NCBI GenBank assembly: GCA_021732975.1
Contig: JAKFWC010000024.1
Span: 373,634 to 437,633 of the forward strand
DNA from: Planctomycetaceae bacterium
GTDB lineage: Bacteria > Planctomycetota > Planctomycetia > Planctomycetales > Planctomycetaceae
Reading direction: 5' to 3'
DNA: 64,000 nt
Shown: in pieces, positions 52,582 to 61,665 of the stretch
Layout of the letters: each line of letters begins with the position of its first letter
Position numbering within the stretch: position 1 is the first letter of the stretch
Program-made: the position numbers and the translations under genes
The notes under the pieces: model-generated
The model's input: only the letters and a program-made list of their open reading frames with translations
Told to the model about the DNA's origin: nothing
The model's database searches: none

Positions 52582-53988
52582 TCACTTCGCCTTAATCGTG
52601 AGTTCCGTGGTTTTGCCTCCGATCAGGTTGACCGTCTCCGGCGGGGTTTGCTGTCCCTCGCGGCCGGGATTGGGGCGGCTGGTAATGATGTACTTGCCTG
52701 GAGGAACATTGTCGAACGTATATTGATTTTCGGCGTCGAGATTCGCGCTGCCGCCCCATGAGCCGATGACCTCACCCCCCTCGGGTTTGATTTCGACGAT
52801 ATACCCTTCCGGGCGCTTTGTCGCCGAGAAATCGACGCGAACCTGCAACTTCGCGGAGAGCTGCATTTCGAGTTTGAGATCGCTCGCCGGGGTTTTAATT
52901 TTCGGCCCCAAACCGGGGCGGACATACCCGATTTTGTGGATCCAGACCGAGGCGGTGCCCAGCGGAACAGCTTCGACACGGAAGCGACCGTCCGCGTCGG
53001 TCTTCACTTCGGGATCATTGCCGGTGTCATAACGCCCCCCGTTGGTCGCATCGAGATCGCCAATCCGGACAGACACCTCCGCCAGCGGTTTGCCCTGGTG
53101 ATCCACCACGCGGCCCGAGACCGGTCCCGGCTTTGCCAGACCGGAATGGTGTTCTGACCATCGCGGCTTATCGTCATATTGTCCGTACGCAATGACCCGT
53201 GGCACGTAGCCATCCGCACGCAAGACGAGTCGCCCACGCCCCGAGGGGACAACTTTCAACACCCAATGCCCCTCGGCGTCGGTCATGGTTTCCGCCATCT
53301 TCGGATGCACGGCCCCGCCTTGCTTCCGCGGATCGATCCCTTCGAGAGTCACCTTGGCCATCATCGGTTTCTTTGTCGCCAGATCGATGACCTTGCCTTC
53401 CATTACGTTTCCATCGGTCATTTTGAAGCCATGCGCTTCGAGGCGTTCGTCGATGACTTCGATGCCTTTCGGCACGATCACGTCGGCCCAGCGGACGAAA
53501 CCGCCGGTGTAGACATCGATCTGGGCGAGCACCGGTTCTCCTTCCACGGCGCGGAAACCGGCGGGCAATTCGCGCTGGAATTTGAGGCGGTCAGACTGCC
53601 AGACCATCAACTTCCAGTCGATGAGCGCCTGGGCCTGCTTGTCTTTGTCGCCGTTGGGATTGAGCCAGAAGCTGTGACCGAAACCGTCGTGCAGGACGAC
53701 CCGCTTTTGGGGAGCATCGATCTTGCTGAAATCATCGAGCACCAGACTGAGCGCGGCCGCGTCCCCTTTACACTCCGCGTGCCACTGTCCGCCCCCGAAC
53801 GGCGGGCCTTCCCACCACGCCACCCGCGTTTCCGAATTGAATGCCGCCGCGGCCCCCTTCGGCCAACCGGGATCACGAATGGGTTCGTTTCCCTCGCCAC
53901 CGGTGATGAGCGCCCAAGCCGATTGATGGAACGCCAGCGTCAACGCAACAGTGAGCGTGGCGATCTTTCCGGTGCAGGAAACACGCAT
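52582..53988 (-). CDS. Secreted protein with carboxypeptidase-like regulatory domains
   Basis: A 468-residue exported protein. Signal peptide MRVSCTGKIATLTVALTLAFHQSAWA. An unrecognised N-terminal domain (about 30-190, with KRVVLHDGFGHSFWLNPNGDKD) is followed by three beta-sandwich modules of the carboxypeptidase regulatory-like kind: MEGKVIDLATKKPMMAKVTLEG near 206-227, SGRVVDHQGKPLAEVSVRIGDLDA near 303-326, and a last one ending NVPPGKYIITSRPNPG near 431-446. Such modules bind or present surface structures. It is the third of three same-strand genes (lipoprotein, DUF1559, this one), all on the outside of the cell. Confidence 0.8.
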   Translation of the reverse strand: MRVSCTGKIATLTVALTLAFHQSAWALITGGEGNEPIRDPGWPKGAAAAFNSETRVAWWEGPPFGGGQWHAECKGDAAALSLVLDDFSKIDAPQKRVVLHDGFGHSFWLNPNGDKDKQAQALIDWKLMVWQSDRLKFQRELPAGFRAVEGEPVLAQIDVYTGGFVRWADVIVPKGIEVIDERLEAHGFKMTDGNVMEGKVIDLATKKPMMAKVTLEGIDPRKQGGAVHPKMAETMTDAEGHWVLKVVPSGRGRLVLRADGYVPRVIAYGQYDDKPRWSEHHSGLAKPGPVSGRVVDHQGKPLAEVSVRIGDLDATNGGRYDTGNDPEVKTDADGRFRVEAVPLGTASVWIHKIGYVRPGLGPKIKTPASDLKLEMQLSAKLQVRVDFSATKRPEGYIVEIKPEGGEVIGSWGGSANLDAENQYTFDNVPPGKYIITSRPNPGREGQQTPPETVNLIGGKTTELTIKAK

Positions 53989-54203
53989 GATTCAGATTCC
54001 CGAAGACAGGGCGTGATGGGAGCCGGACGTGGTCCGTCCGGCTGATTAAACATCAGACGCACTGTCTTTGGGAAGAGTTCCCGGAAAAATCGGGGATTCG
54101 CCGAGGTTGCCTCGGCCGTCATGCGGGGATGCGAGCTTTGAACGGCGAATCGAAAAGACGGGACAGGCAAAACTGCCCGCCCCGTCGTTCGAAAAGGGAT
54201 ACT

Positions 54204-55220
54204 TTAGAACTCACCGACCGGATTGCCGTCGGCGATGTAACCGAGGCGGGTGCGGGTCGTGGCGTCGATGTTCTCGCTGATGAAGCGGACGGTGCCATCG
54301 CCTAACAGGGCATGCATGCCGCCGGTGTGCGTGCTTCCCGGTGTACCCCATTCCCCCAACGTTCCGGCAGGATTCTTCACACTCCAGGGAGTGCCCGGAC
54401 CCCAACCGCAGCAGTCCCAGTCGTTGATCTTGCGTTGCCCGTTCAGTGTGGCAAAGTCAATTCCATTGCCGACGTGCTGCGCACAGGCCCACGACCCTGT
54501 GATCCCATCGTAGACATTGAGCGTCGTTTCGACGATGGCGACCGTATTGCTGCTGCCGTCGGAGAGGTCGCGCATGTTCGTATTCGAGTCCGCGCCGAAC
54601 ATGCGACGGACCGTTTGTCCTTCATTGTTCCACATGGTACCCGGTTGTCCATTGGCGCTGAACCCGTACGTGGACTTGTAAGCGGGCACGCCAGTTTCGC
54701 AGCCATAATTACCATCGAAACCGGGGAACGTCTGCCTGCCGCCGTCTGAGGGGCACAGGAGAGCGACAAGTTTAACACCGCTGGCGGCGCCATTGGCCGT
54801 CGTTGGTCCGCCCCCGGCGAGGGGCTTACTGCCACCATTGGCCCAACGCCCCATGGCCCGTGTGTGATCGAGCGTGTTGTACAACGGCGCCTGATCGAAC
54901 ATCGGCAGCAGCAGCACCCAGCCGGTCTGGTTCCGGTACGATTGGTAGATCGTCGGGTTGTTGTTAGCGGTCACAGCCGCCCCACCCACGGCATAGGGGA
55001 ACATGTTGTGCGTATCATGATAGTTATGCAGCGAAAGACCAATCTGCTTCAGATTGTTCTTGCACTGCGTGCGTCGCGCTGCTTCACGGGCCTGTTGCAC
55101 CGCCGGTAGCAACAGGGCGATCAAGATCGCAATGATGGCAATCACCACCAGCAGTTCAATCAGCGTGAACGCTCTGATTCCCGCGGTGGATTTTCCTGTG
55201 ACAGGACATCGAGACTTCAT
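54204..55220 (-). CDS. DUF1559 protein with type IV pilin-like N-terminus
   Basis: A 338-residue member of the DUF1559 (SBP_bac_10) family, vastly expanded in planctomycetes. Prepilin cleavage and methylation motif [16 protein letters not shown] at 18-33, then [13 protein letters not shown] and [24 protein letters not shown]. Near the end is the H-X9-DG motif ([22 protein letters not shown]). It is probably processed by a prepilin peptidase and assembled or exposed at the surface. The gene follows a small lipoprotein gene (91-base gap), a common arrangement. Confidence 0.95.
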   Translation of the reverse strand: MKSRCPVTGKSTAGIRAFTLIELLVVIAIIAILIALLLPAVQQAREAARRTQCKNNLKQIGLSLHNYHDTHNMFPYAVGGAAVTANNNPTIYQSYRNQTGWVLLLPMFDQAPLYNTLDHTRAMGRWANGGSKPLAGGGPTTANGAASGVKLVALLCPSDGGRQTFPGFDGNYGCETGVPAYKSTYGFSANGQPGTMWNNEGQTVRRMFGADSNTNMRDLSDGSSNTVAIVETTLNVYDGITGSWACAQHVGNGIDFATLNGQRKINDWDCCGWGPGTPWSVKNPAGTLGEWGTPGSTHTGGMHALLGDGTVRFISENIDATTRTRLGYIADGNPVGEF

Positions 55221-55311
55221 ACCAATCCTCTAACGAATAACGACAGCAGAGCCACTCGAAGAAACATTCTTCGAGATAAGAGCAAGGAATGAATTCCCAT
55301 CGACGATCGGC

Positions 55312-55794
55312 TTATTTTTTGGCCGAAGCGATGGAGAACTGAATGTCGGTTTTGCCCGATTCGGGAATGTCGACCCGCCGCGTCACCGCAATCCGCTGGT
55401 CGGGTTCGGGATTGCTCCACTGCGGCGCAATGACCTCCTTCGCCTGCACGAGCGCCGGCGAGTCGTTCGCGCCGAGCGGGGTTCCATCCTGCTTCACCAG
55501 CTTGGAAAACGTGATTTGATAGGAGCCGGGCGTGACGCCTTCCTTGTTGGACCAGTGCGTCACGGTGAAACTGCCGTCCTCTTTGGTTACGGCCCAGGCA
55601 TCACCGACGGTTTTCGTCTCGTTGATGGGCGTGAACCGAATGCGGACCGCTTCGGCCGGCTTTCCATCGAGCTTGATCACACCCGAGGCATTCACCAGCT
55701 TTTCGACGGGAGCCTTCACCCCACCGCAACCGGAGACCAGCGACACCAACATCAGTGAGGCAATGCCGCCCACGAACCGAAATGCGAAACTCAC
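55312..55794 (-). CDS. Lipoprotein linked to DUF1559 gene
   Basis: A 160-residue lipoprotein. From the GTG at 55794 the product starts MSFAFRFVGGIASLMLVSLVSGCGG, with lipobox LVSGC and Cys at residue 23. Then comes a beta-sandwich with ASGVIKLDGKPAEAVRIRFTP near 35-55, typical of the carboxypeptidase-regulatory-like lipoproteins found beside DUF1559 genes. AAAGGG lies nine bases before the GTG. The open frame runs to 55908 but the residues before the GTG are not signal-like. Probably outer-envelope; function unknown. Confidence 0.8.
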   Translation of the reverse strand: MSFAFRFVGGIASLMLVSLVSGCGGVKAPVEKLVNASGVIKLDGKPAEAVRIRFTPINETKTVGDAWAVTKEDGSFTVTHWSNKEGVTPGSYQITFSKLVKQDGTPLGANDSPALVQAKEVIAPQWSNPEPDQRIAVTRRVDIPESGKTDIQFSIASAKK

Positions 55795-56285
55795 GACGCG
55801 CAACCCTTTCCGCACAAACCAATGATTAGAAGCAATCAAGAGCCAACGAACGAAGTCATGCCCGCGATGCGACGCATCGAAATGCGCGAGTCGAGCCCGT
55901 GTCACCAATGCACTCGTCCATGGAGCCGTAAGCAGTGTGATTTCTGCTCATGAATGGACTCCGGACAAATCTCCATTGCAGATTGTGTACCGATGGGAAT
56001 GAAATCGGAGTTTCAAATCCCAAACGGGCCGCGAGGCTTCCACTTCTGTTGCGGGCCTTTATCAAGTCCGAACGTCGATTCGCGATCAGCGCTCTCTATC
56101 CACTGCGAATCTGCCTTGGTTCTTCGCACGGAAGTGCAGAATGCGCGCAGCACAAGAATCGTGCAGCATGCCTATTTTGATGACACATGCGGTGGGTTTG
56201 AACAGGCGCATCACCCATCATGCGCGGGATGGCATGGCGATGACCGCCGCTGGGTTCAACGCCTGCGCCGAGTCTCAACCGAGGG
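55795..56285. other. Gene-free stretch of 491 bases
   Basis: No open frame here has a credible ribosome binding site or a recognisable product. It must carry the promoter of the lipoprotein-DUF1559 operon. I could not place a hexamer pair with confidence. Confidence 0.4.
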
Positions 56286-59255
56286 TCAGCGTCGCGGCAG
56301 CGATACCAGTTCGTTTCGTCCCTCAATGACGATCCATTCGGTATCACCGGCCACGTTCTCATACTGAGATTCCGTTCCGGATGGCCAGCGGACGACGACT
56401 CGCTCGGCGGAGGGGATTGAGCCCAGACCGACTTCCAGCACGCGCTCGTTGCCCGATTCATATCCGTCGCCGGCGGTCAGTTGACAGATACGTTCGTCTC
56501 CGTCTGCAACGAGGACTTTGACTTTGGCACCGATGGCATCGCGGTGGCATTGCGTTCCCACCAACTGCAAACGCAGCGCATGGTGTCCTACTTCCGTCGT
56601 GTTCTCGGCCAGCAAGACCGGTCGCTCCAGATCGGTGGCGACAAAATCGGTTCGACCATCGCGATTCCAATCGAGCAGCGCTAAGCCTCGCGCCAAACGG
56701 AATTCATCGAACAACGAACCGGCTTGCTGACCCGCGAGTTCCGTAAATCGGCCGTCGGATTGCCCCTGAAAAACTTGCGCCTTCATCCGGAAGGGTTCGT
56801 TGACAAATTCGTCGATGTGGCCGTTGGCCACCACCAGATCGGACCAACCGTCACGGTCGGCATCGAGAAACTGCGTTCCGAAGCCGAGCGGTGCGAAGCT
56901 CGGTTCGCGCAGCCCCGCCAACTGCGTCTGATCCTGATACAACCCGCCGGGTTGCGAGAGATAGAGCGTGTTGGACTCCCGGGCAAAATTAGTGACATAC
57001 AGATCCGGTCCGCCATCCCGATTGATGTCGGCACACGCGACGCCCATGCAGGCCTGTGCCAACCCGTTCGCATCGACCGCCACGCCGCGCGCGTAGGCTT
57101 CGTCGCGAAAACGCACTGGCGGGTTCGGTCCCGCGGTTTCATTGATGAGCAGGAAGTTCGCCGACATATCGTTGGCGATGAACACGTCAGGACGATCGTC
57201 GTCGTTGAAATCGGCAATCACCAAACCGAGACCGCGACCGAGGGGCAGGTCGAGTCCCGCCTCTCGCTGAACTTCCTCAAAGCGACCATCCCCGAGATTG
57301 ATCGAAACGGTATCGAGGGCGGCGTCGAAGACGGTGGGCCGACAGACCACCGGCCGGCGCTGGTCATCGAAGCAGGTGGCCGTCAGCAGATCTTTTCCCT
57401 GGACATAATTCACATCGAACAGTTCCGGCAGGCCGTCGCCGTTGAGATCGGCGATCGCACAACTGACGGTCCACGCCTCCTGCCGGATTCCCGCGCTGTC
57501 GGTGATGTCCGTGTACGTGCCATCGCCATTGTTGTGAAACAATCGATTGCGACCAAGATTGGCAACGTAGATGTCGGGGAAACCATCGTTGTCATAATCC
57601 CCCGCGGCAACCCCCTGAGAATATCTCGACTCATGAATCCCGGCGGCGTCGGTCACCGGTCGATACTGCTCGCCGAGATGATTGCGATAGAGCGCATCAC
57701 TCGGGCCCTCCGCCAGATCCGGTCTTTGCGGAGCCCCTTGCGGAAAATAGAGGTCGGGCCAGCCGTCTCGGTCATAATCGAGGACGGCAACGCCGGCACC
57801 CATCGTTTCGTAAATTTTCCGCCCCTCTTGAGGGTTTGTCGAATTCACGTAGCGAAAATCGAGACCGGCCTGCTCGGCCCGATCTTCAAAGCGGATCGTC
57901 GACTCGCGCTGTGGAACGAGCGGCGACGGGGTGGGCATGCCGGACGACCACTGCGCCCAGTCCGGCAGGGGATAACGCTGCCTATCCTGCTCAAGATTCG
58001 GCAGACTTGCGAGGCTCGTGCGTGACAAATCGAGCGTGAGTTGTGTTTCAAGGCGTTCACGGCGCGCGATTATGGTCTGGTCGGGGCGCCCATTCCTCGT
58101 TTGTGACACGACACACCATCCCCAAGCCTCCCAATACCGTCCAACGGCTTCCAATTCATTGATCATGGGAACCACCGCTTCGTTGGCCCGCGGTTCCGTC
58201 ATCCGTTCGCTGAGATCGAGGATTCGTTGTAACCGACGACTGCGCTCAGTGTAGAACTCCCCCGCCTGCACATCGCTGAGGGATTTCAAGAGCTGACCCA
58301 GGAGAGCCATCGCGGAAAGATTTTCAGGTTCGCGTTGGACTGCTTCGAGGAGACAACGAACCGCCGTCGGTACCTCACCCTGGGAATTCAACCATTTCGC
58401 CCGGGCCAGCCAAATGCGGGGATTTTCGGCGACGGATGATATTGCGGTGTGCCAGGCGAGAAATTCGTGCGGCAGGAAATCGGCGTAGAGTTCGCCGAGA
58501 ATGCCCTGCGCCTCATCGTTGTCGGGATCGACAGCCGTCATTTCGACCAGAATTTTCCGGGCCTTTTCAATCTCGTTCTGATCCAACTCCTGCATCGCAA
58601 ACGGCAGCAGCGGAGATTTATCGGCGGGGTTCGTCTGCAGCATTCCACGCAGACGGTCGGGGTCGTTAATCGTGGGATTGACTGACGACAGGACAATCAG
58701 GTCCGCGCGCGTGAAAGCCTTCCGCTTCAACAATTCAATGAGACAATCCACCACTTTGCGGCGATAGCCGGTCACGCCATAAATTTGTGCAAGGAGCCGA
58801 TAGGCGTCCGGCGATTGCGGAGCCACAACCGTGGCCAGACGCAGCACACGGACTGCCGGGGGAATGTCGTAGCTGGTCATCCAGCGGCTGCCGAGTTGGA
58901 TGGCGAGCGGCCCCGTCTCTTTGGGAACGATTGTCGCCGCTGTTTCGAGAGCTTCACACGCCCGGTTCGGCTGACCGTGACGACTGGCTACTTCCGCAAG
59001 CATCAACCAGGCGGAGGCTCGCTTCGGTGACGCGCGAACGGCCTGCTCCAGCGCTTCGACCGCCGCCGCCAAATCGCGTCGAGCGACCGCTGATTTGGCA
59101 TCCTGTTCGTATTCGGCAGCAGACTTGCCGGGGAGGAGCCAAAGCCCGCCGGACACGACGGTGATGATCACCAGGACAGTCAATAGAATCGCGAACCAAC
59201 CTCGGGAGGTCATCGCGGTTACGGCCGGATTGCTCATCGTTTCGAGGATAGTCAT
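56286..59255 (-). CDS. Membrane-anchored TPR protein with FG-GAP/VCBS and ASPIC-UnbV domains
   Basis: 989 residues. One transmembrane helix at about 23-43 (FAILLTVLVIITVVSGGLWLLP), then TPR-like repeats (about 45-430, for example AAVEALEQAVRASPKRASAWLMLAEVA). Seven-bladed beta-propeller FG-GAP/VCBS repeats follow (GVAVLDYDRDGWPDLYFPQG; GDYDNDGFPDIYVANLGRNRLF; VIADFNDDDRPDVFIAND), with Asp-rich Ca2+-binding loops. The end is an ASPIC/UnbV domain (KVLVADGDERICQLTAGDGYESG ... RVVVRWPSGTESQYENV). I start at the ATG at 59255; the 55 codons before it in the open frame are antisense to an IS5 transposase remnant and cannot be native. Extracellular and probably adhesive; no partner is seen. Confidence 0.85.
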   Translation of the reverse strand: MTILETMSNPAVTAMTSRGWFAILLTVLVIITVVSGGLWLLPGKSAAEYEQDAKSAVARRDLAAAVEALEQAVRASPKRASAWLMLAEVASRHGQPNRACEALETAATIVPKETGPLAIQLGSRWMTSYDIPPAVRVLRLATVVAPQSPDAYRLLAQIYGVTGYRRKVVDCLIELLKRKAFTRADLIVLSSVNPTINDPDRLRGMLQTNPADKSPLLPFAMQELDQNEIEKARKILVEMTAVDPDNDEAQGILGELYADFLPHEFLAWHTAISSVAENPRIWLARAKWLNSQGEVPTAVRCLLEAVQREPENLSAMALLGQLLKSLSDVQAGEFYTERSRRLQRILDLSERMTEPRANEAVVPMINELEAVGRYWEAWGWCVVSQTRNGRPDQTIIARRERLETQLTLDLSRTSLASLPNLEQDRQRYPLPDWAQWSSGMPTPSPLVPQRESTIRFEDRAEQAGLDFRYVNSTNPQEGRKIYETMGAGVAVLDYDRDGWPDLYFPQGAPQRPDLAEGPSDALYRNHLGEQYRPVTDAAGIHESRYSQGVAAGDYDNDGFPDIYVANLGRNRLFHNNGDGTYTDITDSAGIRQEAWTVSCAIADLNGDGLPELFDVNYVQGKDLLTATCFDDQRRPVVCRPTVFDAALDTVSINLGDGRFEEVQREAGLDLPLGRGLGLVIADFNDDDRPDVFIANDMSANFLLINETAGPNPPVRFRDEAYARGVAVDANGLAQACMGVACADINRDGGPDLYVTNFARESNTLYLSQPGGLYQDQTQLAGLREPSFAPLGFGTQFLDADRDGWSDLVVANGHIDEFVNEPFRMKAQVFQGQSDGRFTELAGQQAGSLFDEFRLARGLALLDWNRDGRTDFVATDLERPVLLAENTTEVGHHALRLQLVGTQCHRDAIGAKVKVLVADGDERICQLTAGDGYESGNERVLEVGLGSIPSAERVVVRWPSGTESQYENVAGDTEWIVIEGRNELVSLPRR

Positions 59256-59379
59256 TTCTATCCCGATTGCAATCGGTCGGTCGGCTGGATGAACCACATC
59301 ACGCGAACGTGTGTCGGTGTCACACGTGCCGGTCCGACGGGGGTTTTGTGCATTGAGCCGCACGACGGTAGTCTGCACC

Positions 59380-59526
59380 CAGCGATGGAAAGTCGAGCGA
59401 ACGATCGCCTGGCTGGGCAACTATCGCAGACTGCTCGCACGGTTCGAACGATATCCCCGACTATTCCTCGCCTTCGCCCAACTCGCCTGTCTCCACCGCT
59501 GCTTGAACCGGCTCCAACCCTTATGA
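59380..59526 (+). pseudogene. IS5-family transposase, C-terminal remnant
   Basis: The frame translates to QRWKVERTIAWLGNYRRLLA, then RFERYPRLFLAFAQLACLHRCLNRLQPL and a stop. It has the hallmark C-terminus of IS5-group DDE transposases (RW-VERT-AWL-N-RRL, with the terminal E of the DDE triad in VERT). Everything upstream (catalytic DD part) and both terminal inverted repeats are missing. The 5' boundary is approximate. Confidence 0.8.
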
Positions 59527-59692
59527 AACCGCTTCTAGCGCGATTGCCTGCGAAACAGTAGATTTGAGCTAGGTTCTCACCGCAATTCAGGGGTCGGTAG
59601 GTACGGTGGCGTGACCATCGTTCGCTCCCCCCCAGAAGATAGATTCAACAGTTACCGGCGGAACAATCTGCCGACCATCGGAGCAACAAAGT

Positions 59693-59925
59693 ATGGCATC
59701 TCTCGTTCGTGACCGCCTGAGCGGCTGGATGGGAAACTCTCAGCCGGTTGCCCTTGGTCACTATCTCCAAGTTCAAGACGAAGATTTTCACCGGGCAACT
59801 TCAGAACGGACACCGTTACCAGTGCAGAAGCCGGTGCAGAATCGGGTGCAGCACGGAGCCGCACGCCGTCGCGACCCTTCGCACCATTTCCCCCAGAAAG
59901 CAGAAAACCCCGTGGAAAACCACAG
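59693..59925 (+). pseudogene. Tyrosine-recombinase (integrase) C-terminal remnant
   Basis: The translated remnant is LSGWMGNSQPVALGHYLQVQ, then DEDFHRATSERTP and a Pro/Gln/Asn-rich tail. It corresponds to the C-terminal end of planctomycete phage-type integrases (W-G-NS-VA--HYLQV-DE-F--A). The W-G-N-S and H-Y region with the catalytic tyrosine is kept, but the catalytic Arg and His parts upstream are lost. An open frame continues into the tRNA gene only by chance. Its position, 48 bases from a tRNA gene, fits an integrated element that has been deleted. Confidence 0.7.
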
Positions 59926-59972
59926 GGTGCTGCTTGGTGCGAATCGTCACAAGTCCTTGCTAAATAAACAAA

Positions 59973-60044
59973 TGCCCCCGGTAGGACTTGAACCTACAAC
60001 AAACAGATTAAGAGTCTGCTGCTCTGCCATTGAGCTACGAGGGC
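59973..60044 (-). tRNA. tRNA-Lys (CUU)
   Basis: A 72-base cloverleaf on the minus strand. Acceptor GCCCTCG pairs with CGGGGGC (one G-U); the D arm is GCTC..GAGC. The anticodon arm is GCAGA/TCTGT with loop CTCTTAA, anticodon CTT. The T arm is GTAGG-TTCAAGT-CCTAC, with discriminator A. CCA is not encoded. It has its own promoter at 60054-60082. Confidence 0.96.
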
Positions 60045-60053
60045 GATGGGAGA

Positions 60054-60082
60054 AGTATAATCGGGAGACGCGGGATCGACAA
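60054..60082 (-). promoter_or_regulatory. tRNA-Lys promoter
   Basis: On the minus strand TTGTCG, exactly 17 bases, TATACT, ending 9 bases before the first tRNA base. The -10 matches consensus at five of six positions. Confidence 0.75.
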
Positions 60083-60174
60083 CTGTCGTTGCGGGCGATC
60101 CGGAAAGGCTGCGATGTTGGGGTTTTTATCGGGGATGAGGTTCCCTTCGGCCCCGTAATCCGGCGAGACGGACT

Positions 60175-61374
60175 TTAAATGGCGGTGCTGCCCCATAAAT
60201 GGGGGATGGGGGCAGCGGTGAGGAGTCCACCAGGGGAGGTGCCTGGCAAGAGGTGCGTGGCGCCGTTAAGTCCGAACCAGGCGAGCAGCGTGGCCGCAAT
60301 CTGGTCCGCGGTGATCGGCATGTCAGTGGGTTCGGAGGCTGTCGCGTCACTCGCACCGAGGACCGTCCCACCGGTAATGCCACCGCCGGCGACGACACCC
60401 GACCAGCACCCGACCCAGTGGTCGCGGCCGCCGTGCTCGTTCACTTTGGGCGACCGGCCCATTTCACCCGTGGCGATGACAAGCGTGCTATCGAGCAGCC
60501 CACGCGACGAAAGATCGTCGATCAACCCCGAAAAGGCGCGATCGAACTGCGGGACAATAGTGTCACGGTAATCGCAGAGCGTACTTGGACCACAACCCGC
60601 ATCGCCGTGGCAATCCCACGTGTGTTGGTCTTTGAGCGTGTCGAACAGATTAACGGTGACGCATCGAGCCCCGCTTTCTACTTGTTGACGCGCTTGCAGC
60701 AAGAGGCGCCCGAAGTTCGAATCCCCATAGCTGCGACGGATCGCTTCGGGTTCTTCCCCGGGACCATCGCCATCTTCCGCAGGGGACCACTTCGCCCCGA
60801 GGCAACCTGCGGTTTGACCGGCTGCGGCATGCACACCGGTTTGGTGGACTGAACGGGGTAGAATCACATTGGATCGCGATGAAGTCCAACCCCAATGCTG
60901 GGCGACAATGGCACCGAAGTGCGGGTAATGAACGTTGCGGCCCGCCAACCGGCCGGTCTGCAGCAGTTGTTGACCGGTCTCATGAATGGGGGCCGCGTCG
61001 TGATGCAAGGTGCGAATGAGCGCACAGTGATCAAGCCGTTGTGCTAACAGCGGCAAGGCTTCGCTGAGTTGGACGCCGGGGATTTTCGTCGCGATGGCTT
61101 TGAGCGGGCCGCGGATCGATGAGGGCGCGTCGGGCTTGGGATCAAACGTATCGAGCTGACTTGCGCCGCCGGTCATCATAATGAGGATGGCGTGGCGATG
61201 CTGCGCCGAGTTGGCCTGCGCCAACGCGAGATGCTCGGCGAGCGTCAGGCCGACCACGCCCGCGCTACCGACGCGCAAAAAGTCCCGCCGCGACACGGCG
61301 TCGCGCGATTCGTGTCCTTCGACCGGGGACATTCCCAACCCTTTGCCCCAGAAGCGATCCCACCAACCCACCAT
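60175..61374 (-). CDS. DUF1501 protein, Tat-exported, short form
   Basis: 399 residues, about 80 shorter than the other DUF1501 proteins here. Twin-arginine signal SRRDFLRVGSAGVVGLTLAEH near 28-48, then HAILIMMTGGASQLDTFDPKP near 61-81, IRTLHHDAAPIHETGQQLLQTG near 117-138, and GEMGRSPKVNEHGGRDHW near 305-322. It ends soon after a Gly/Thr-rich loop. This shorter subgroup usually stands alone, without a cytochrome partner, as it does here. The gene reads toward tRNA-Lys. Sulfatase-like fold by family. Confidence 0.88.
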   Translation of the reverse strand: MVGWWDRFWGKGLGMSPVEGHESRDAVSRRDFLRVGSAGVVGLTLAEHLALAQANSAQHRHAILIMMTGGASQLDTFDPKPDAPSSIRGPLKAIATKIPGVQLSEALPLLAQRLDHCALIRTLHHDAAPIHETGQQLLQTGRLAGRNVHYPHFGAIVAQHWGWTSSRSNVILPRSVHQTGVHAAAGQTAGCLGAKWSPAEDGDGPGEEPEAIRRSYGDSNFGRLLLQARQQVESGARCVTVNLFDTLKDQHTWDCHGDAGCGPSTLCDYRDTIVPQFDRAFSGLIDDLSSRGLLDSTLVIATGEMGRSPKVNEHGGRDHWVGCWSGVVAGGGITGGTVLGASDATASEPTDMPITADQIAATLLAWFGLNGATHLLPGTSPGGLLTAAPIPHLWGSTAI

Positions 61375-61665
61375 ATCACTCTACCAATCCGCAAGGACTG
61401 CGCAAAGAAGCCGGCGGGAAGTTCTCCTTAACAAAAGCCGGTCATCCAGGGTGGGGGCGTCCAGCCCCCATAATCGTTGATGGCGATGGCGAGACGGTTA
61501 CCGCATCATCATCACTGGTAAACTCGGCATTTCACGCCGTTGCCCGCCGGGCGAGCGTCGTCTCTGTCGCGTGGATTTCCGGGGACTGTCGCCGGTTGTC
61601 GATTCTGCGTATTCTGCCGGAAGAACGCTTCTCGCCGTGTACACCTGCTGCAACGGAAATGCCGC

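Noticed and set aside
59693-60178. A 161-codon gene reading through tRNA-Lys
   Set aside because: Only the first third resembles a protein (integrase tail). The rest is tRNA sequence read as protein (PPVGLEPTTNRL is a typical artefact).
61440-61500. Third copy of repeat family B
   Set aside because: Only GGGGCGTC..AGCCCCC is shared. The ends and the second palindrome are missing, so it may be a chance GC hairpin.
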